Assembly: GCA_910586505.1 (NCBI GenBank)
Contig: CAJUGV010000009.1
Coordinates: 1-64,000, forward strand
Reading direction: 5' to 3'
Length of the DNA stretch: 64,000 nt
Source of the DNA: an uncultured Paraprevotella sp.
Lineage (GTDB): Bacteria; Bacteroidota; Bacteroidia; Bacteroidales; Bacteroidaceae
The position numbers and the translations under genes are program-made. Positions 7,503 to 16,796 of the stretch are shown one piece after another (positions within the stretch are counted from its first letter, which is position 1; each line of letters opens with the position of its first letter). The notes below the pieces were generated by a model. It saw nothing but the letters and a program-made list of their open reading frames with translations, was not told where the DNA came from and ran no database searches.

Positions 7503-7856
7503 ATGAAACTATCTTCCTGCCCTTGGAAACTATGGTACGCGTGTTCCTGCATTTCAGCCATTGTATGCCTCAGTTGTTCCAAAGATAACGACTACGAAAT
7601 TTATGCCGAGCTACGTGGTACTGTGACCGATTACAATTCCGGCCTACCATTAGGCAATACCAGCATCGTGCTTTCTCCGTCCAACCATACCGTATTGACA
7701 GAGTCCGACGGCACTTTCATTTTCAAGAATCTTGATGCGCAACAATATACCCTCACAGTACAAAAATCAGGCTATTATCCCAACCGTAAAACAGTTACTG
7801 CCGTCAGTGGCGAAAGTACGGAAGTGAATATACCCCTGACGCAAATAGAACCATAA
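7503..7856 (+). CDS. Lipoprotein with carboxypeptidase-regulatory-like domain
   Basis: This 117-residue lipoprotein has a signal peptide with the lipobox LSCS near residue 25. One carboxypeptidase-regulatory-like beta-sandwich fills the rest (GTVTDYNSGLPLGNTSIVL, DGTFIFKNL, YTLTVQKSGY). In Bacteroidota such domains act as small structural modules on surface proteins. ATG 7503 gives a clean signal peptide; ATG 7485 would add six residues. It precedes the larger lipoprotein at 7871 by 14 bp, and that protein begins with the same domain, so the short gene may be a duplicated or released N-terminal module. No catalytic residues are seen. Confidence 0.7.
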   Translation: MKLSSCPWKLWYACSCISAIVCLSCSKDNDYEIYAELRGTVTDYNSGLPLGNTSIVLSPSNHTVLTESDGTFIFKNLDAQQYTLTVQKSGYYPNRKTVTAVSGESTEVNIPLTQIEP

Positions 7857-7870
7857 TACCTTATTTATAT

Positions 7871-10021
7871 ATGAAAAATATCATTTTCACTCTTCTGTTA
7901 TGCCTGATTTACTGCAGTTGCTCCACAGACTTAAGTGAAGAGACTGCAAGAGGCAGCATTGCCGGCAGCGTGTCGGACCGCACGACCGGAGAACCGGTAT
8001 CGACAGTAAATGTAACTCTCCTACCGGGCGGACATTCTACGGTAACAGGTAGTGACGGTAGCTTTTCGTTCACAGAGCTAGAACCTAAAGAATATACCGT
8101 AAACATCAGTAAAGAAAGTTATCAATCGAATACAAGCCAGATTCTGGTAACGGCCGGACAACCCACACAGGCACATCTGCTAATTGAACGCATCCCTGCT
8201 GCCATTACAGCAGACCGCAATCTGTTGGATTTCGGAGAAGAATTTACCACGCTTTCTTTCACTATTGTAAATACCGGATATTCCGACTTAGCTTATAAAG
8301 TCGAAAAAGGTAATTGTATATGGATGAAGGTAAATCCGGCAGACGGCAACCTTCTTTACGGAAAGACAGCTACCATTATAGTAGAAATTGACCGGTCAAT
8401 GCTTCCCAGCGGTAAAAACGAAGCCATGATTGTCGTTCGTTCTACCAGTGGCGGCGGTAATGTGGAAGTGAAAGTAGCAGCTATTGGAGAGTATCGTGCA
8501 TTATCTTCACTGAACACGCTCGAAGCTACTGAAATTACAGGCGCATCAGTTTTACTGAATGGCGAAATAACCAATGAAGGTGCCCCCGCATACACTGAAA
8601 GAGGTTTTGTATGGGCCACACAGGAATCTCCGACCTTACAGTCCAAACTCGGCAGCATCTCCGTCCCGGTCACATCCGACAGACATTTCTCATGGCGCAT
8701 AGAAAACCTGCTTCCTACTACGACCTACTACGTGCGTGCCTATCTGAAACAAAACGGAAAAGTAACATACGGCAACACGATTACCATAGGAACATCACAA
8801 CAGACCGCCACCGTCGTCACCTCAACCGCCACTGCAGTCGGGGCCACATCGGCTACACTGCATGCAACCGTAACGGACGACGGCACACCGGCTTATACAG
8901 AACGGGGATTTTGCTACAGCAAGTATGGCGAGCCCACTATTGCCGACAACCGCAGACCGGTAAGCGGTACGGGGAAAGGTGACTATCTATTGCAGATAAC
9001 CGCATTGGAATATCCGCAAACTTACTATGCACGTGCTTACGTGATCCAATCCGGTAAGCCTGAGTATGGCAATACAGTCACATTCACAACCTCCAACACA
9101 TCAGCTTCCGTTAATATCTCATCCGCCACACAAATCACCGCCACATCCGCCATGCTTAACGCTTCTGTCTTAAACATCGGAGAACCGGCGTACACCGAGC
9201 GCGGTTTCTGCTATGGAAAAAACATGTTTCCGACCATTGCCGACCATCGAAAGGTCGTAAACGGAACCGGTACCGGCAATTTCTCCTTGCAAATCACAGG
9301 TCTTGACTATCCGGAACACTACTATGCAAGAGCGTATGTAATACAAGAAGGCAAACCGATATACAGCGACGAAGTGGAATTTACGACATTACACAAAGAG
9401 GTAACAGTATCCACATCAATGCCGACAAACATAAATTGTTCGTCCGCACAATTGAACGGCATTATAGGAACCGCAGGGATGCCTGCTTATAATATACGTG
9501 GTTTCTGTTATAGCTCAACCAATACAAACCCGTCACTGGCAGACAACAAAACATCCGAGAACAGCAATCTGCAAGGAAGTTACAAGACAAATATCACGAA
9601 CTTAAAAGAAGGAACGACTTATTATGTCAGAGCTTACGCCATGCAAGACAATAATGTAATATACGGCAACGCCCTGTCTTTCACAACACACTCGGCACCG
9701 ATAATCAGGACGAACGAAGTGACAACTTTGTCACCGATAGATATGGGTACCGGTTTCACTTTCGGCTGGAAAGCCACTTTCAATGCATCTGTCATATCCA
9801 CGGGTTCACCAGCCTACAGCCAACGTGGTTTCGTATATGGAGAAACTTATAATCCGAAAGTCGGAACAGATAACTCCATCCATGTTTCCGGAAGCGGAAA
9901 AGGCACTTACTCAGCCACAGTCTCAAATCTGTCGGATTATAAAACATACTATGTAAGAGCTTATGTTAAAAGTGCAGACGGATATGTGTATGGCGAGAAT
10001 ATAAGCTTCAGGACCTATTAA
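7871..10021 (+). CDS. Large surface lipoprotein with five tandem FN3-like repeats
   Basis: This 716-residue lipoprotein has a signal peptide ending in a cysteine-rich stretch (YCSCS, C15 or C17 lipidated). A carboxypeptidase-regulatory-like domain follows (about 28-105), then a BACON-like beta-sandwich (about 110-205). Five repeats of about 95-100 residues then begin near 209, 314, 413, 511 and 611. Each repeat carries PAYTERGFCY-like, YYVRAY-like and YGN-like motifs. Repeats 2 and 3 are the most alike. There is no enzyme motif, so it is probably a surface stalk, adhesin or binding protein. The genes at 7503, 7871, 10056 and 10664 are closely spaced and likely co-transcribed. The ligand is unknown. 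Confidence 0.75.
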   Translation: MKNIIFTLLLCLIYCSCSTDLSEETARGSIAGSVSDRTTGEPVSTVNVTLLPGGHSTVTGSDGSFSFTELEPKEYTVNISKESYQSNTSQILVTAGQPTQAHLLIERIPAAITADRNLLDFGEEFTTLSFTIVNTGYSDLAYKVEKGNCIWMKVNPADGNLLYGKTATIIVEIDRSMLPSGKNEAMIVVRSTSGGGNVEVKVAAIGEYRALSSLNTLEATEITGASVLLNGEITNEGAPAYTERGFVWATQESPTLQSKLGSISVPVTSDRHFSWRIENLLPTTTYYVRAYLKQNGKVTYGNTITIGTSQQTATVVTSTATAVGATSATLHATVTDDGTPAYTERGFCYSKYGEPTIADNRRPVSGTGKGDYLLQITALEYPQTYYARAYVIQSGKPEYGNTVTFTTSNTSASVNISSATQITATSAMLNASVLNIGEPAYTERGFCYGKNMFPTIADHRKVVNGTGTGNFSLQITGLDYPEHYYARAYVIQEGKPIYSDEVEFTTLHKEVTVSTSMPTNINCSSAQLNGIIGTAGMPAYNIRGFCYSSTNTNPSLADNKTSENSNLQGSYKTNITNLKEGTTYYVRAYAMQDNNVIYGNALSFTTHSAPIIRTNEVTTLSPIDMGTGFTFGWKATFNASVISTGSPAYSQRGFVYGETYNPKVGTDNSIHVSGSGKGTYSATVSNLSDYKTYYVRAYVKSADGYVYGENISFRTY

Positions 10022-10055
10022 GAGCAATTTATGCAATAACTTAAATAAAATAATT

Positions 10056-10664
10056 ATGAAAAAGAAATTTATTATCATGACGGCTACCGCCGTTGTCTCG
10101 TTAATGACAACCTCTTGCGGGACATCGAAACCAGGTACTTCATCAAGAGTAGATTCTATGATCGGACAGAAGGCCGAACTTGACCCTGTCATGGAGTACG
10201 CCGAACTGAAACCATCTGTTCGTGAATTCGGTACAGCCCAACACTTTAAAGAGGCTACAGCAAAGAACCTGGCCACAGCGCAAGCCAGAGGAGCTTATGC
10301 AAGTTCTATCAGAAGCGCAATCATTGCTGCTTGTGAAGAAATTGGTGTCAATCTGAGTATGTATGCCGGTGATGACGAATCCTCAAAAACAGTAAGCGAT
10401 CAATCTAGTGAATCCAACGATTTGGTACAGAGTATAGCCAATGAAATAGTTGAGAATACACATCCCGTAAAATATAGCAGATATATGCTGCCCAACAAAC
10501 AATGGAAGTATTATGTCTGCATTGAATATATGGGTCTTCCAGACCAAATGGCAGAGAAAGTAGAGGAAAAGTTAAAAGAAAAAATTAGTTCGAGCGACCG
10601 TACTAAACTGGAAGAAAGACACGATCGTTTCCGTCAACGTATAATGAATAAGTTAAATCAATAA
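10056..10664 (+). CDS. Lipoprotein of unknown function (LPP20-like)
   Basis: This 202-residue protein has a lipoprotein signal (MTTSC, lipidated C21). The mature part is alpha/beta with a central segment (ATAQARGAYASSIRSAI) and a long charged C-terminal helix that may be a coiled coil (MAEKVEEKLKEKI...). The general layout recalls the LPP20 lipoprotein fold, but this is a weak resemblance. Its stop codon overlaps the start of the next gene by one base, which suggests translational coupling and a shared role. I do not recognise a specific function. Confidence 0.6.
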   Translation: MKKKFIIMTATAVVSLMTTSCGTSKPGTSSRVDSMIGQKAELDPVMEYAELKPSVREFGTAQHFKEATAKNLATAQARGAYASSIRSAIIAACEEIGVNLSMYAGDDESSKTVSDQSSESNDLVQSIANEIVENTHPVKYSRYMLPNKQWKYYVCIEYMGLPDQMAEKVEEKLKEKISSSDRTKLEERHDRFRQRIMNKLNQ

Positions 10665-11554
10665 TGAGACTCTATTTGTTAGCACTGTTACTATTAACAT
10701 GCCATGCCTCTTGTCCGGCACAGAAGCCATCCAAACTACGTCCTAAATGGGTCGGCAATCTCCCTGCTGTAACAGACAAAGCATATTACTTTATAGAGGT
10801 GCATTCGGATGCTTCATCTTCACTCCCCGGCGCGCGAACCTCCGTATGGACGGAACTTGCTGCAAACGTAGAGCGGACAGACAAGGTCTCCGTACACGAG
10901 ATCTTTGAAGACAAATCTGCACAACAATACGACAATAAGAACGTAACGCTTAAGTCTATTGACAATTATCAGCTAAGACTACAAGTGGAAGGTTCCGCAC
11001 GTCCCATTTGCTCAAGACGCATTGACGAGTATTGGACATATACTCAACGCGGAGGCACCCCTGTAATTGACTATCATGCCTTATATGCAGTAGAAAGAAA
11101 AGGAGAGAATGCAGACTTTTCATCTATTTCTAAAACCACAGCTTACGGTACTCACGGTATGTGGCGTTCCGCAATAGTTCCAGGCTGGGGGCAATTCTAT
11201 AAAGGAACAAACCTGAAAGGCGGTCTGATACTGGGAGGAACTGTGGCTTTGGTAGCAGGCATTATCTATACCCACAGTGAGAGTTCCAACTACGCTGACA
11301 AGATACTCAAAACACATAATTCCGCAAACAAAAGAACTTACGCAACTAAACGCGATAACTACATGACGGGACGTAATATCTGTATCGGCGGCTTAGCCGC
11401 ACTCTATGTATATAACATCGTGGACGCCATCGTATCTCCGGGAGCGCGCCGCATAATCATACATCGGAGCACTGACGGAAAACGAAGTTACGGACTTGTA
11501 CCTACTATGATGAGTAACGGTTCTCCCGGCCTGAGTACCGCAATGACATTCTAA
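10664..11554 (+). CDS. DUF5683-type membrane protein with secreted N-terminal domain
   Basis: This 296-residue protein has a cleavable or anchor signal (LYLLALLLLTCHAS), then an extracytoplasmic domain of about 150 residues. A C-terminal section resembles DUF5683: RSAIVPGWGQFYKG followed by two hydrophobic segments (about 185-205 and 240-255). DUF5683 proteins are common in Bacteroidota envelopes but have no established activity. The N-terminal domain distantly echoes that of the preceding lipoprotein, since both discuss-able segments are of similar size, but I cannot align them by eye. It is the last gene before a terminator, so the operon runs 7503-11554. Confidence 0.6.
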   Translation: MRLYLLALLLLTCHASCPAQKPSKLRPKWVGNLPAVTDKAYYFIEVHSDASSSLPGARTSVWTELAANVERTDKVSVHEIFEDKSAQQYDNKNVTLKSIDNYQLRLQVEGSARPICSRRIDEYWTYTQRGGTPVIDYHALYAVERKGENADFSSISKTTAYGTHGMWRSAIVPGWGQFYKGTNLKGGLILGGTVALVAGIIYTHSESSNYADKILKTHNSANKRTYATKRDNYMTGRNICIGGLAALYVYNIVDAIVSPGARRIIIHRSTDGKRSYGLVPTMMSNGSPGLSTAMTF

Positions 11555-11562
11555 TTATATAA

Positions 11563-11605
11563 ATAAGGATGAATACCGTTTAAACGGCATTCATCCTTAT
11601 ATTTT
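11563..11605 (+). terminator. Intrinsic terminator after the lipoprotein operon
   Basis: A long stem with one mismatch spans 11563-11600 (ATAAGGATGAAT pairing with ATTCATCCTTAT, inner CCGTTT/AAACGG). It is followed by ATTTTA. The next gene starts only 14 bp later, so partial read-through to it is possible. Confidence 0.75.
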
Positions 11606-11618
11606 ATCTGCACAGACC

Positions 11619-13115
11619 ATGAAGAAAAACTTTCAATTATTCATATACTTTTTGCTATCCGTTTCAGGAACTCATGCACAAAACAGTTTTGAAGATTTCA
11701 AAAAAAGAGCCCACAGCGACTTCCATACATATAAACATAAAGTGGAACAAAACTTCGACGCATATCGTAAAAGGATAAACGAAGAATTCGCAGAATACAT
11801 ACGGGCGACCTGGGTCGGTATGGAATCAAGTCCCGAAATACCACAACCGAAAGATGACAACCCCATTCCTCCCATCATCTATAACAGAGAAAAAGCCGAT
11901 CACCCCATAGAAGAAAGAACAACGCCTTTTGAAGACATTATCCGCGTCCCGCAACCCGAACCGCAACCCGAACCAATCGTACCAATCGTACCAATCGAAG
12001 AAAAGGAACAGACAGGCAATCGGTACAGCCTGACTTATATGGGCAATGACATGAGTATACGCATCCCACAAGACTATAAGTTTACGCTTCACAACTGTTC
12101 GGAGAATAATATTGCAGATGCTTGGAGAAACCTGTCAAACAGCCCATACGACAATACCCTTGCCGACTTGCTGAACCTTCGCAAGGATTACAGACTATGC
12201 GACTGGGCTTACCTTAATTTACTGAAGACACTCGCCTACGGTCTTTGGAACGGAAAGACAAACGAAGCTACGCTACTCATAGCCTATCTGTATGCACAAT
12301 CAGGTTATATGATGAAACTGGCGCAAAACAAAGACCGCCTCTATATGCTTTTCGGCAGCAAATTTGTTCTTTACAACAAACCTTATTGGAATTTTGACGA
12401 TTACTACTATTACAATATGGAGGGAGAGGAAATGAGTCTGAAGATCTGTAACATCAAGTTTCCTAAAGAACAGGCACTTTCGCTTTATATTACACAGGAG
12501 CAAAGAGTTCCTGAAACATATAGCACCAAGCGTACCTTACAATCGGAAGCCTACCCCGAAATGCGTTTTACGATACGTACAAATATGAATCTTATAGAAT
12601 TCTACAACAGTTATCCAACAGGATATATAGGTAAAAACGAGTGTACCCGTTGGGCCGTCTACGCCAATACGCCTATTAATGAAAAAACCCGTAACACACT
12701 ATATGCATCTCTTCGCCACATCCTTCATGGCAAATCTCAAAAGGATGCCGCCAACATGCTGCTTAATTTCGTACAGACATCATTGGTATACGAATATGAT
12801 GAGAAAATATGGGGCGGCGACCGGGCTTTTTTTCCAGAAGAGACTCTCCATTATCCGTATGCAGACTGCGAAGACCGCGCCATCTTGTTCACTCGTTTGA
12901 TACGCGACCTGTTGCATCTGAAAACAGCCCTTGTCTTCTATCCCGGACATCTGGCCAGCGCAATTCAAACAACCGATCCGGACATAACCGGGGATTTTAT
13001 AAATATCAACGGCGAACGTTATCTGGTCTGTGACCCCACATTCATCAATGCACCTATCGGCTGCACAATGACCGGTATGGATAATAGTAAAGCCAAAGTT
13101 ATCCGGCTTGATTAG
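11619..13115 (+). CDS. Secreted transglutaminase-like cysteine protein
   Basis: This 498-residue protein has a signal peptide (about 1-20, THAQ) and a charged, probably helical N-terminal region (22-65). A proline-rich linker follows near 70-126 with short DNA repeats coding for PEPQPEP and VPIVPI. The C-terminal half shows the papain-like/transglutaminase triad: C417 in YADCEDRA, H444 in YPGHLA and D472 in VCDPTF. Such proteins can be proteases, cross-linkers or catalytically idle scaffolds; the intact triad suggests an active enzyme. It follows the lipoprotein operon on the same strand and may act on those surface proteins, which is inference only. Confidence 0.75.
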   Translation: MKKNFQLFIYFLLSVSGTHAQNSFEDFKKRAHSDFHTYKHKVEQNFDAYRKRINEEFAEYIRATWVGMESSPEIPQPKDDNPIPPIIYNREKADHPIEERTTPFEDIIRVPQPEPQPEPIVPIVPIEEKEQTGNRYSLTYMGNDMSIRIPQDYKFTLHNCSENNIADAWRNLSNSPYDNTLADLLNLRKDYRLCDWAYLNLLKTLAYGLWNGKTNEATLLIAYLYAQSGYMMKLAQNKDRLYMLFGSKFVLYNKPYWNFDDYYYYNMEGEEMSLKICNIKFPKEQALSLYITQEQRVPETYSTKRTLQSEAYPEMRFTIRTNMNLIEFYNSYPTGYIGKNECTRWAVYANTPINEKTRNTLYASLRHILHGKSQKDAANMLLNFVQTSLVYEYDEKIWGGDRAFFPEETLHYPYADCEDRAILFTRLIRDLLHLKTALVFYPGHLASAIQTTDPDITGDFININGERYLVCDPTFINAPIGCTMTGMDNSKAKVIRLD

Positions 13116-13167
13116 CATTGCCGCCCATAAAACACGGTTTCAAGAAAAGCATCTCTATATAATAACA

Positions 13168-13198
13168 AATCCGGCAGTTCAAGGAGAACTGCCGGATT
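13168..13198. terminator. Bidirectional hairpin between convergent genes
   Basis: A perfect 13-bp stem (13168-13180 with 13186-13198) closes a 5-base loop. It lies between the converging transglutaminase-like gene and panD. The T-rich side is on the minus strand, so it mainly suits panD. Confidence 0.75.
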
Positions 13199-13208
13199 AA
13201 AGATCTTA

Positions 13209-13559
13209 TCATACCAAACGATTGGTTTCCGAATCCGGAAATACAACCGCAGGTGTAAAAGTCTTCGCCTCCTCAAAATCCATCATCGCATATGAGATAA
13301 TGATACAAATGTCGCCCACTTGTACCTTACGGGCTGCCGCACCATTAAGACAGATGCAACCTGAGCCGCGCTCTCCCTTTATGATATAGGTCTCAAAACG
13401 TTCGCCGTTGTTATTGTTTACAATCTGCACTTTCTCACCGGCAATCAAATTTGCAGCATCCATCAGATCTTCATCGATAGTAATGCTACCCATATAATTC
13501 AAATTAGCTTCCGTCACACGTACACAGTGCAACTTTGACTTCAACACTTGAATCATCAT
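13209..13559 (-). CDS. panD: Aspartate 1-decarboxylase
   Basis: This 116-residue enzyme converts L-aspartate to beta-alanine for pantothenate synthesis. It is made as a proenzyme that cleaves itself between Gly and Ser to create the pyruvoyl cofactor; the site is visible in NYMGSITID (G24-S25). Other family signatures are KLHCVRVTEANLNY and the NGAAAR stretch. Length is normal. Two adjacent ATG codons (13559 and 13556) are possible starts. It lies 21 bp downstream of panC on the same strand, so the two enzymes that make and use beta-alanine are co-expressed. Confidence 0.96.
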   Translation of the reverse strand: MMIQVLKSKLHCVRVTEANLNYMGSITIDEDLMDAANLIAGEKVQIVNNNNGERFETYIIKGERGSGCICLNGAAARKVQVGDICIIISYAMMDFEEAKTFTPAVVFPDSETNRLV

Positions 13560-13580
13560 ACTCTTTTGCTTTTATCTTGT

Positions 13581-14429
13581 TTATTTATATCGTATATGGT
13601 CTATCAGACGTATAGGCTGGCTCCCGCAAAACACGGTAATACATCCTACGATATCGTCCGAGTCCGTCCATTCTTCAAGTTCCTGTAATGTTTCACCGTC
13701 CACAATAGAAAAATACTGTACTTCCAGTCCGATTACGGCATTAAGCGAGTCTATCACATAACGGCGGGTCTCATTCAATGTATGGCCGGAAGCAAAGTTC
13801 TTGCTTTTCATAAGCACCCCGAAAATATTGGCAGCTATTGCACGCTCTCCGTCTGTCAACAACGTATTACGGCTACTCATGGCCAATCCGCTCTGCTCGC
13901 GGACAACGGGGCATGATATGATTTCCACCTCAATATGAAGGTCTTCCACCATAGCACGTATGACGGCAATCTGCTGGAAATCCTTTTCTCCGAAATAGGC
14001 ACGGTCGGGAGCTACGGCAGCAAAAAGCTTGCTCACAATCTGGCATACTCCATTGAAATGTCCGGGACGGAAAGCCCCCTCCATCACAGAATCTACGGGA
14101 GGATAACTGAATTTCCGGTTATCCGGCTGCGGATACATCTCTTCTACGGACGGAGCAAATACAATATCTGCCCCTACGCTTTCCAACAAACGGCAGTCTG
14201 CATCCAGAGTCCGAGGATATTTCTCCAGATCTTTTTTATCATTAAACTGCGTAGGATTCAAGAACACACTCACTACGGTCACCTCGTTTTCTTCCGCACA
14301 GCGCCTTACCAGAGAGGCATGCCCTTCATGCAATGCCCCCATTGTAGGTACCAATCCAATCTTTTCACCTTTTGCACGCGCTTCCGCAAGGTTGCGCTGC
14401 AAGTCTTCAATCGTATGAACTAACTTCAT
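13581..14429 (-). CDS. panC: Pantothenate synthetase
   Basis: This 282-residue cytosolic ligase joins pantoate and beta-alanine using ATP. The nucleotide-binding signature PTMGALHEGHASLV with its HxGH element is near residue 28. FLNPTQFN, the pantoate-binding YPPVDSVMEG and FRPGHFNGVCQIV, and the KMSKS-like LAMSSRN are also present. Length matches the family. It is upstream of panD in a two-gene unit. A 127-bp gap separates it from the permease gene upstream; only imperfect -7 boxes are seen there, so it may be partly transcribed from the permease promoter. Confidence 0.96.
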   Translation of the reverse strand: MKLVHTIEDLQRNLAEARAKGEKIGLVPTMGALHEGHASLVRRCAEENEVTVVSVFLNPTQFNDKKDLEKYPRTLDADCRLLESVGADIVFAPSVEEMYPQPDNRKFSYPPVDSVMEGAFRPGHFNGVCQIVSKLFAAVAPDRAYFGEKDFQQIAVIRAMVEDLHIEVEIISCPVVREQSGLAMSSRNTLLTDGERAIAANIFGVLMKSKNFASGHTLNETRRYVIDSLNAVIGLEVQYFSIVDGETLQELEEWTDSDDIVGCITVFCGSQPIRLIDHIRYK

Positions 14430-14556
14430 TTCCGGTTTGTTTTTATACTACATTTCCCAAAAAACTCTGCAAAATAACATATAAAAAGCCACATAACAAA
14501 GACATTAGCCAAATAAATATCATCAGACACATCCCTTGCCCCTAAGACCGGACATC

Positions 14557-15900
14557 TCAGATAAAAATATACTTGACAATGAAAAGGAGGGAGAGAATCG
14601 CCATGGCAAGATTAACCTTGCGCCCCTTGCGGTCAAACACGTTAAGCACTGTATAAGAAATGAAACCAAGCTGAATACCATCAGAAATACTATTGCACAG
14701 CGGCATCATAATAATAGTAATAAAAGCCGGTATGGATTCCGAATAATCGTTAAGCGGTATACTGACAATAGGCGAAATCATAAATAAACCGACAATAAAC
14801 AGCACAGGAGCCGTGGCGGCAGCGGGAACAGCCAGAAAGAAAGGAGAGAAAAACATGGCGACGATAAAACAGCAGGCCACTGTAAGTGCAGTCAGCCCCG
14901 TACGCCCTCCCTGAGCAATTCCGGTAGCGCTCTCCAAATAAGTAGTGGTGGTATTAGTCCCTACACAAGCCCCGAATATTGTAGCAAGCGCATCGGCCAT
15001 AAAAGCTTTATTGAGTCTCGGTATCGTTCCGTCCGGACGCACCATGCCGGCCTTGGTAGACACCCCGACCAATGTACCTATAGTATCGAACAAATCAATG
15101 AACAAGAATGTGACCACGATAATCAGCATATCCAAAGTAAATACGTCCTGCCATTCAAATTTAAAAGCTATGGGAGCGATCGAAGGAGGAGTGCTTATCA
15201 ATCCGTCAAAATACGTAAGTCCCATCGGTATACCTATAATAGTAGTGACAAAGATACCCAGAAGCATTCCGCCGGCCACATGCCTTATCACCAGAAAAGA
15301 CGTTACTACCAACCCCAACATGAACAACAACCCGCTACCATGGGTGATATCACCGAGCGATACCATCGTAGCCTCGTTACGCACTATGACACCTCCGTTA
15401 CTCAACCCTATAAAGGCTATATAAAGTCCTATACCCACACTGATGGCATATTTAAGAGAGGAAGGAATGACATTCACTATCAATTGCCGGACATTGGTAA
15501 CCGTCAGCAAGACGAACAGGAGTCCTTCCAATAAAATGGCCGTCAATGCAAACTGCCAGCTATGCCCCATCTGAAGACAGACCGTATAGACAAAAAACGC
15601 ATTAAGCCCCATACCCGGAGCAAGTGCAAAAGGCTTTCCGGCATACAATGCCATGAAGAGAGTACCCGCCACCGCAGCAAGAGCTGTAGCCGTAAAAACA
15701 GCAGACGTGTCCATACCCTGCGGTTCAAGTGCGGAAAAAATGGCAGGATTTACAGCCAGTATATACACCATAGTAAAAAAAGTAGTGATACCGGCCAACA
15801 GTTCGGTCTTCACCGAATTTACGGCAGGATCAAAACCGAGCCACTTTTGCAAACGGACTACATTGCAGTGCACTAAGTTTTTCTTTGAAAAAGGATTCAT
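14557..15900 (-). CDS. NCS2-family purine/pyrimidine permease (AzgA/GhxP type)
   Basis: This 447-residue inner-membrane protein has about 13-14 hydrophobic segments. It carries NCS2 signatures of the adenine/guanine/hypoxanthine branch: LAPGMGLNAFFVYTVC, SVGIGLYIAFIGL and the conserved LFDTIGTLVGVSTKAG. The family imports nucleobases with protons. The exact base cannot be read from sequence; COG2252-like members take hypoxanthine, guanine or adenine. It has its own -7 box at 15935-15942 and lies upstream of panC on the same strand. Confidence 0.9.
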   Translation of the reverse strand: MNPFSKKNLVHCNVVRLQKWLGFDPAVNSVKTELLAGITTFFTMVYILAVNPAIFSALEPQGMDTSAVFTATALAAVAGTLFMALYAGKPFALAPGMGLNAFFVYTVCLQMGHSWQFALTAILLEGLLFVLLTVTNVRQLIVNVIPSSLKYAISVGIGLYIAFIGLSNGGVIVRNEATMVSLGDITHGSGLLFMLGLVVTSFLVIRHVAGGMLLGIFVTTIIGIPMGLTYFDGLISTPPSIAPIAFKFEWQDVFTLDMLIIVVTFLFIDLFDTIGTLVGVSTKAGMVRPDGTIPRLNKAFMADALATIFGACVGTNTTTTYLESATGIAQGGRTGLTALTVACCFIVAMFFSPFFLAVPAAATAPVLFIVGLFMISPIVSIPLNDYSESIPAFITIIMMPLCNSISDGIQLGFISYTVLNVFDRKGRKVNLAMAILSLLFIVKYIFI

Positions 15901-15934
15901 ATCATGAAGAATTATGATGCGATAATTATATCAA

Positions 15935-15942
15935 CAAAGGTA
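15935..15942 (-). promoter_or_regulatory. -7 box of the NCS2 permease gene
   Basis: TACCTTTG on the minus strand (CAAAGGTA on the plus) matches TAnnTTTG and lies 34 bp upstream of the start codon. Confidence 0.6.
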
Positions 15943-15989
15943 GTATAAAAAAGTGACATGCGAAAAAAACATGATCTCCCAATACCGCA

Positions 15990-16045
15990 AAAAAGAGCCC
16001 GGTTCTCTTTCCGGATTTCTCCGGAGAAAGAACCGGGCTTTCTCT
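15990..16045 (-). terminator. Intrinsic terminator of the rubrerythrin gene
   Basis: A GC-rich foldback (AGCCCGGTTC at 15996-16005 with GAACCGGGCT at 16030-16039, plus inner pairing) is followed on the minus strand by CTCTTTTTTG. It starts about 36 bp after the rubrerythrin stop codon. Confidence 0.8.
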
Positions 16046-16080
16046 TTCACCTCCTCTCATGCGGAGGAGTGGTATGCTTA

Positions 16081-16662
16081 TCAGTAATTCTCTTTCTTGA
16101 CCTCAAAGTGGGCCTGAGGATGTTCGCAAGCCGGACAAACTTTCGGAGCTTCCTTTCCTACGTGAATGTATCCGCAGTTACGGCACTGCCATACGGTCTC
16201 CCCGTCCTTTACAAATACCTTGGATTCCTCTATATTCTTCAGCAATGCCCGATAACGTTCCTCATGTCCTTTTTCCGCCACGCTGATCATGCGGTACATC
16301 ACAGCTATCTCATGAAAACCTTCTTCCTCGGCAATATCGGCAAAGTGCGGGTAGTCCACCGACCATTCTTCATGCTCACCGGCAGCAGCCGCTTTCAGGT
16401 TCTCAAGCGTCGTACCGATCACACCGGCAGGATAAGAAGCCGTAATCTCTACCATTCCGCCTTCCAGCCACTTGAACATACGCTTGGCATGTTCTTTCTC
16501 CTGATCGGCCGTTTCTTGAAAAATAGCAGAAATCTGCTCATAACCTTCCTTCTTTGCCGCACTGGCAAAATAAGTATACCTCATTCTGGCCTGAGACTCA
16601 CCTGCAAAAGAGGTCAACAAATTCTTCTCCGTACGTGTTCCTTTAATACTCTTTTTTTCCAT
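16081..16662 (-). CDS. rbr: Rubrerythrin
   Basis: This 193-residue non-heme iron protein reduces hydrogen peroxide in anaerobes. The N-terminal ferritin-like domain supplies diiron ligands (GESQARMRY, ADQEKEHAKR, AAAGEHEEW, ISVAEKGHEERY). The C-terminal rubredoxin-like domain has the two CxxC knuckles (WQCRNCGY and VCPACEH) that bind one iron. Length and domain order are standard. It is a single-gene unit with its own promoter and terminator. Confidence 0.97.
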   Translation of the reverse strand: MEKKSIKGTRTEKNLLTSFAGESQARMRYTYFASAAKKEGYEQISAIFQETADQEKEHAKRMFKWLEGGMVEITASYPAGVIGTTLENLKAAAAGEHEEWSVDYPHFADIAEEEGFHEIAVMYRMISVAEKGHEERYRALLKNIEESKVFVKDGETVWQCRNCGYIHVGKEAPKVCPACEHPQAHFEVKKENY

Positions 16663-16690
16663 AGTCAGTTTATTTTTAAATTCTACGGTT

Positions 16691-16698
16691 CAAAGATA
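16691..16698 (-). promoter_or_regulatory. -7 box of the rubrerythrin gene
   Basis: TATCTTTG on the minus strand, 28 bp upstream of the start codon. Confidence 0.65.
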
Positions 16699-16796
16699 GC
16701 TATTATCGTATTATCTCTGTATTTTTTTTTCTGATTATTCCTTAAATGAGCGTTAAATAAAGTATATCGCCGGAGGACGGGAGATTTACTCCCGCC

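Noticed and set aside
15958..16734. 258-codon plus-strand open frame over rubrerythrin
   Set aside because: Antisense to a certain gene and crosses its terminator and promoter.
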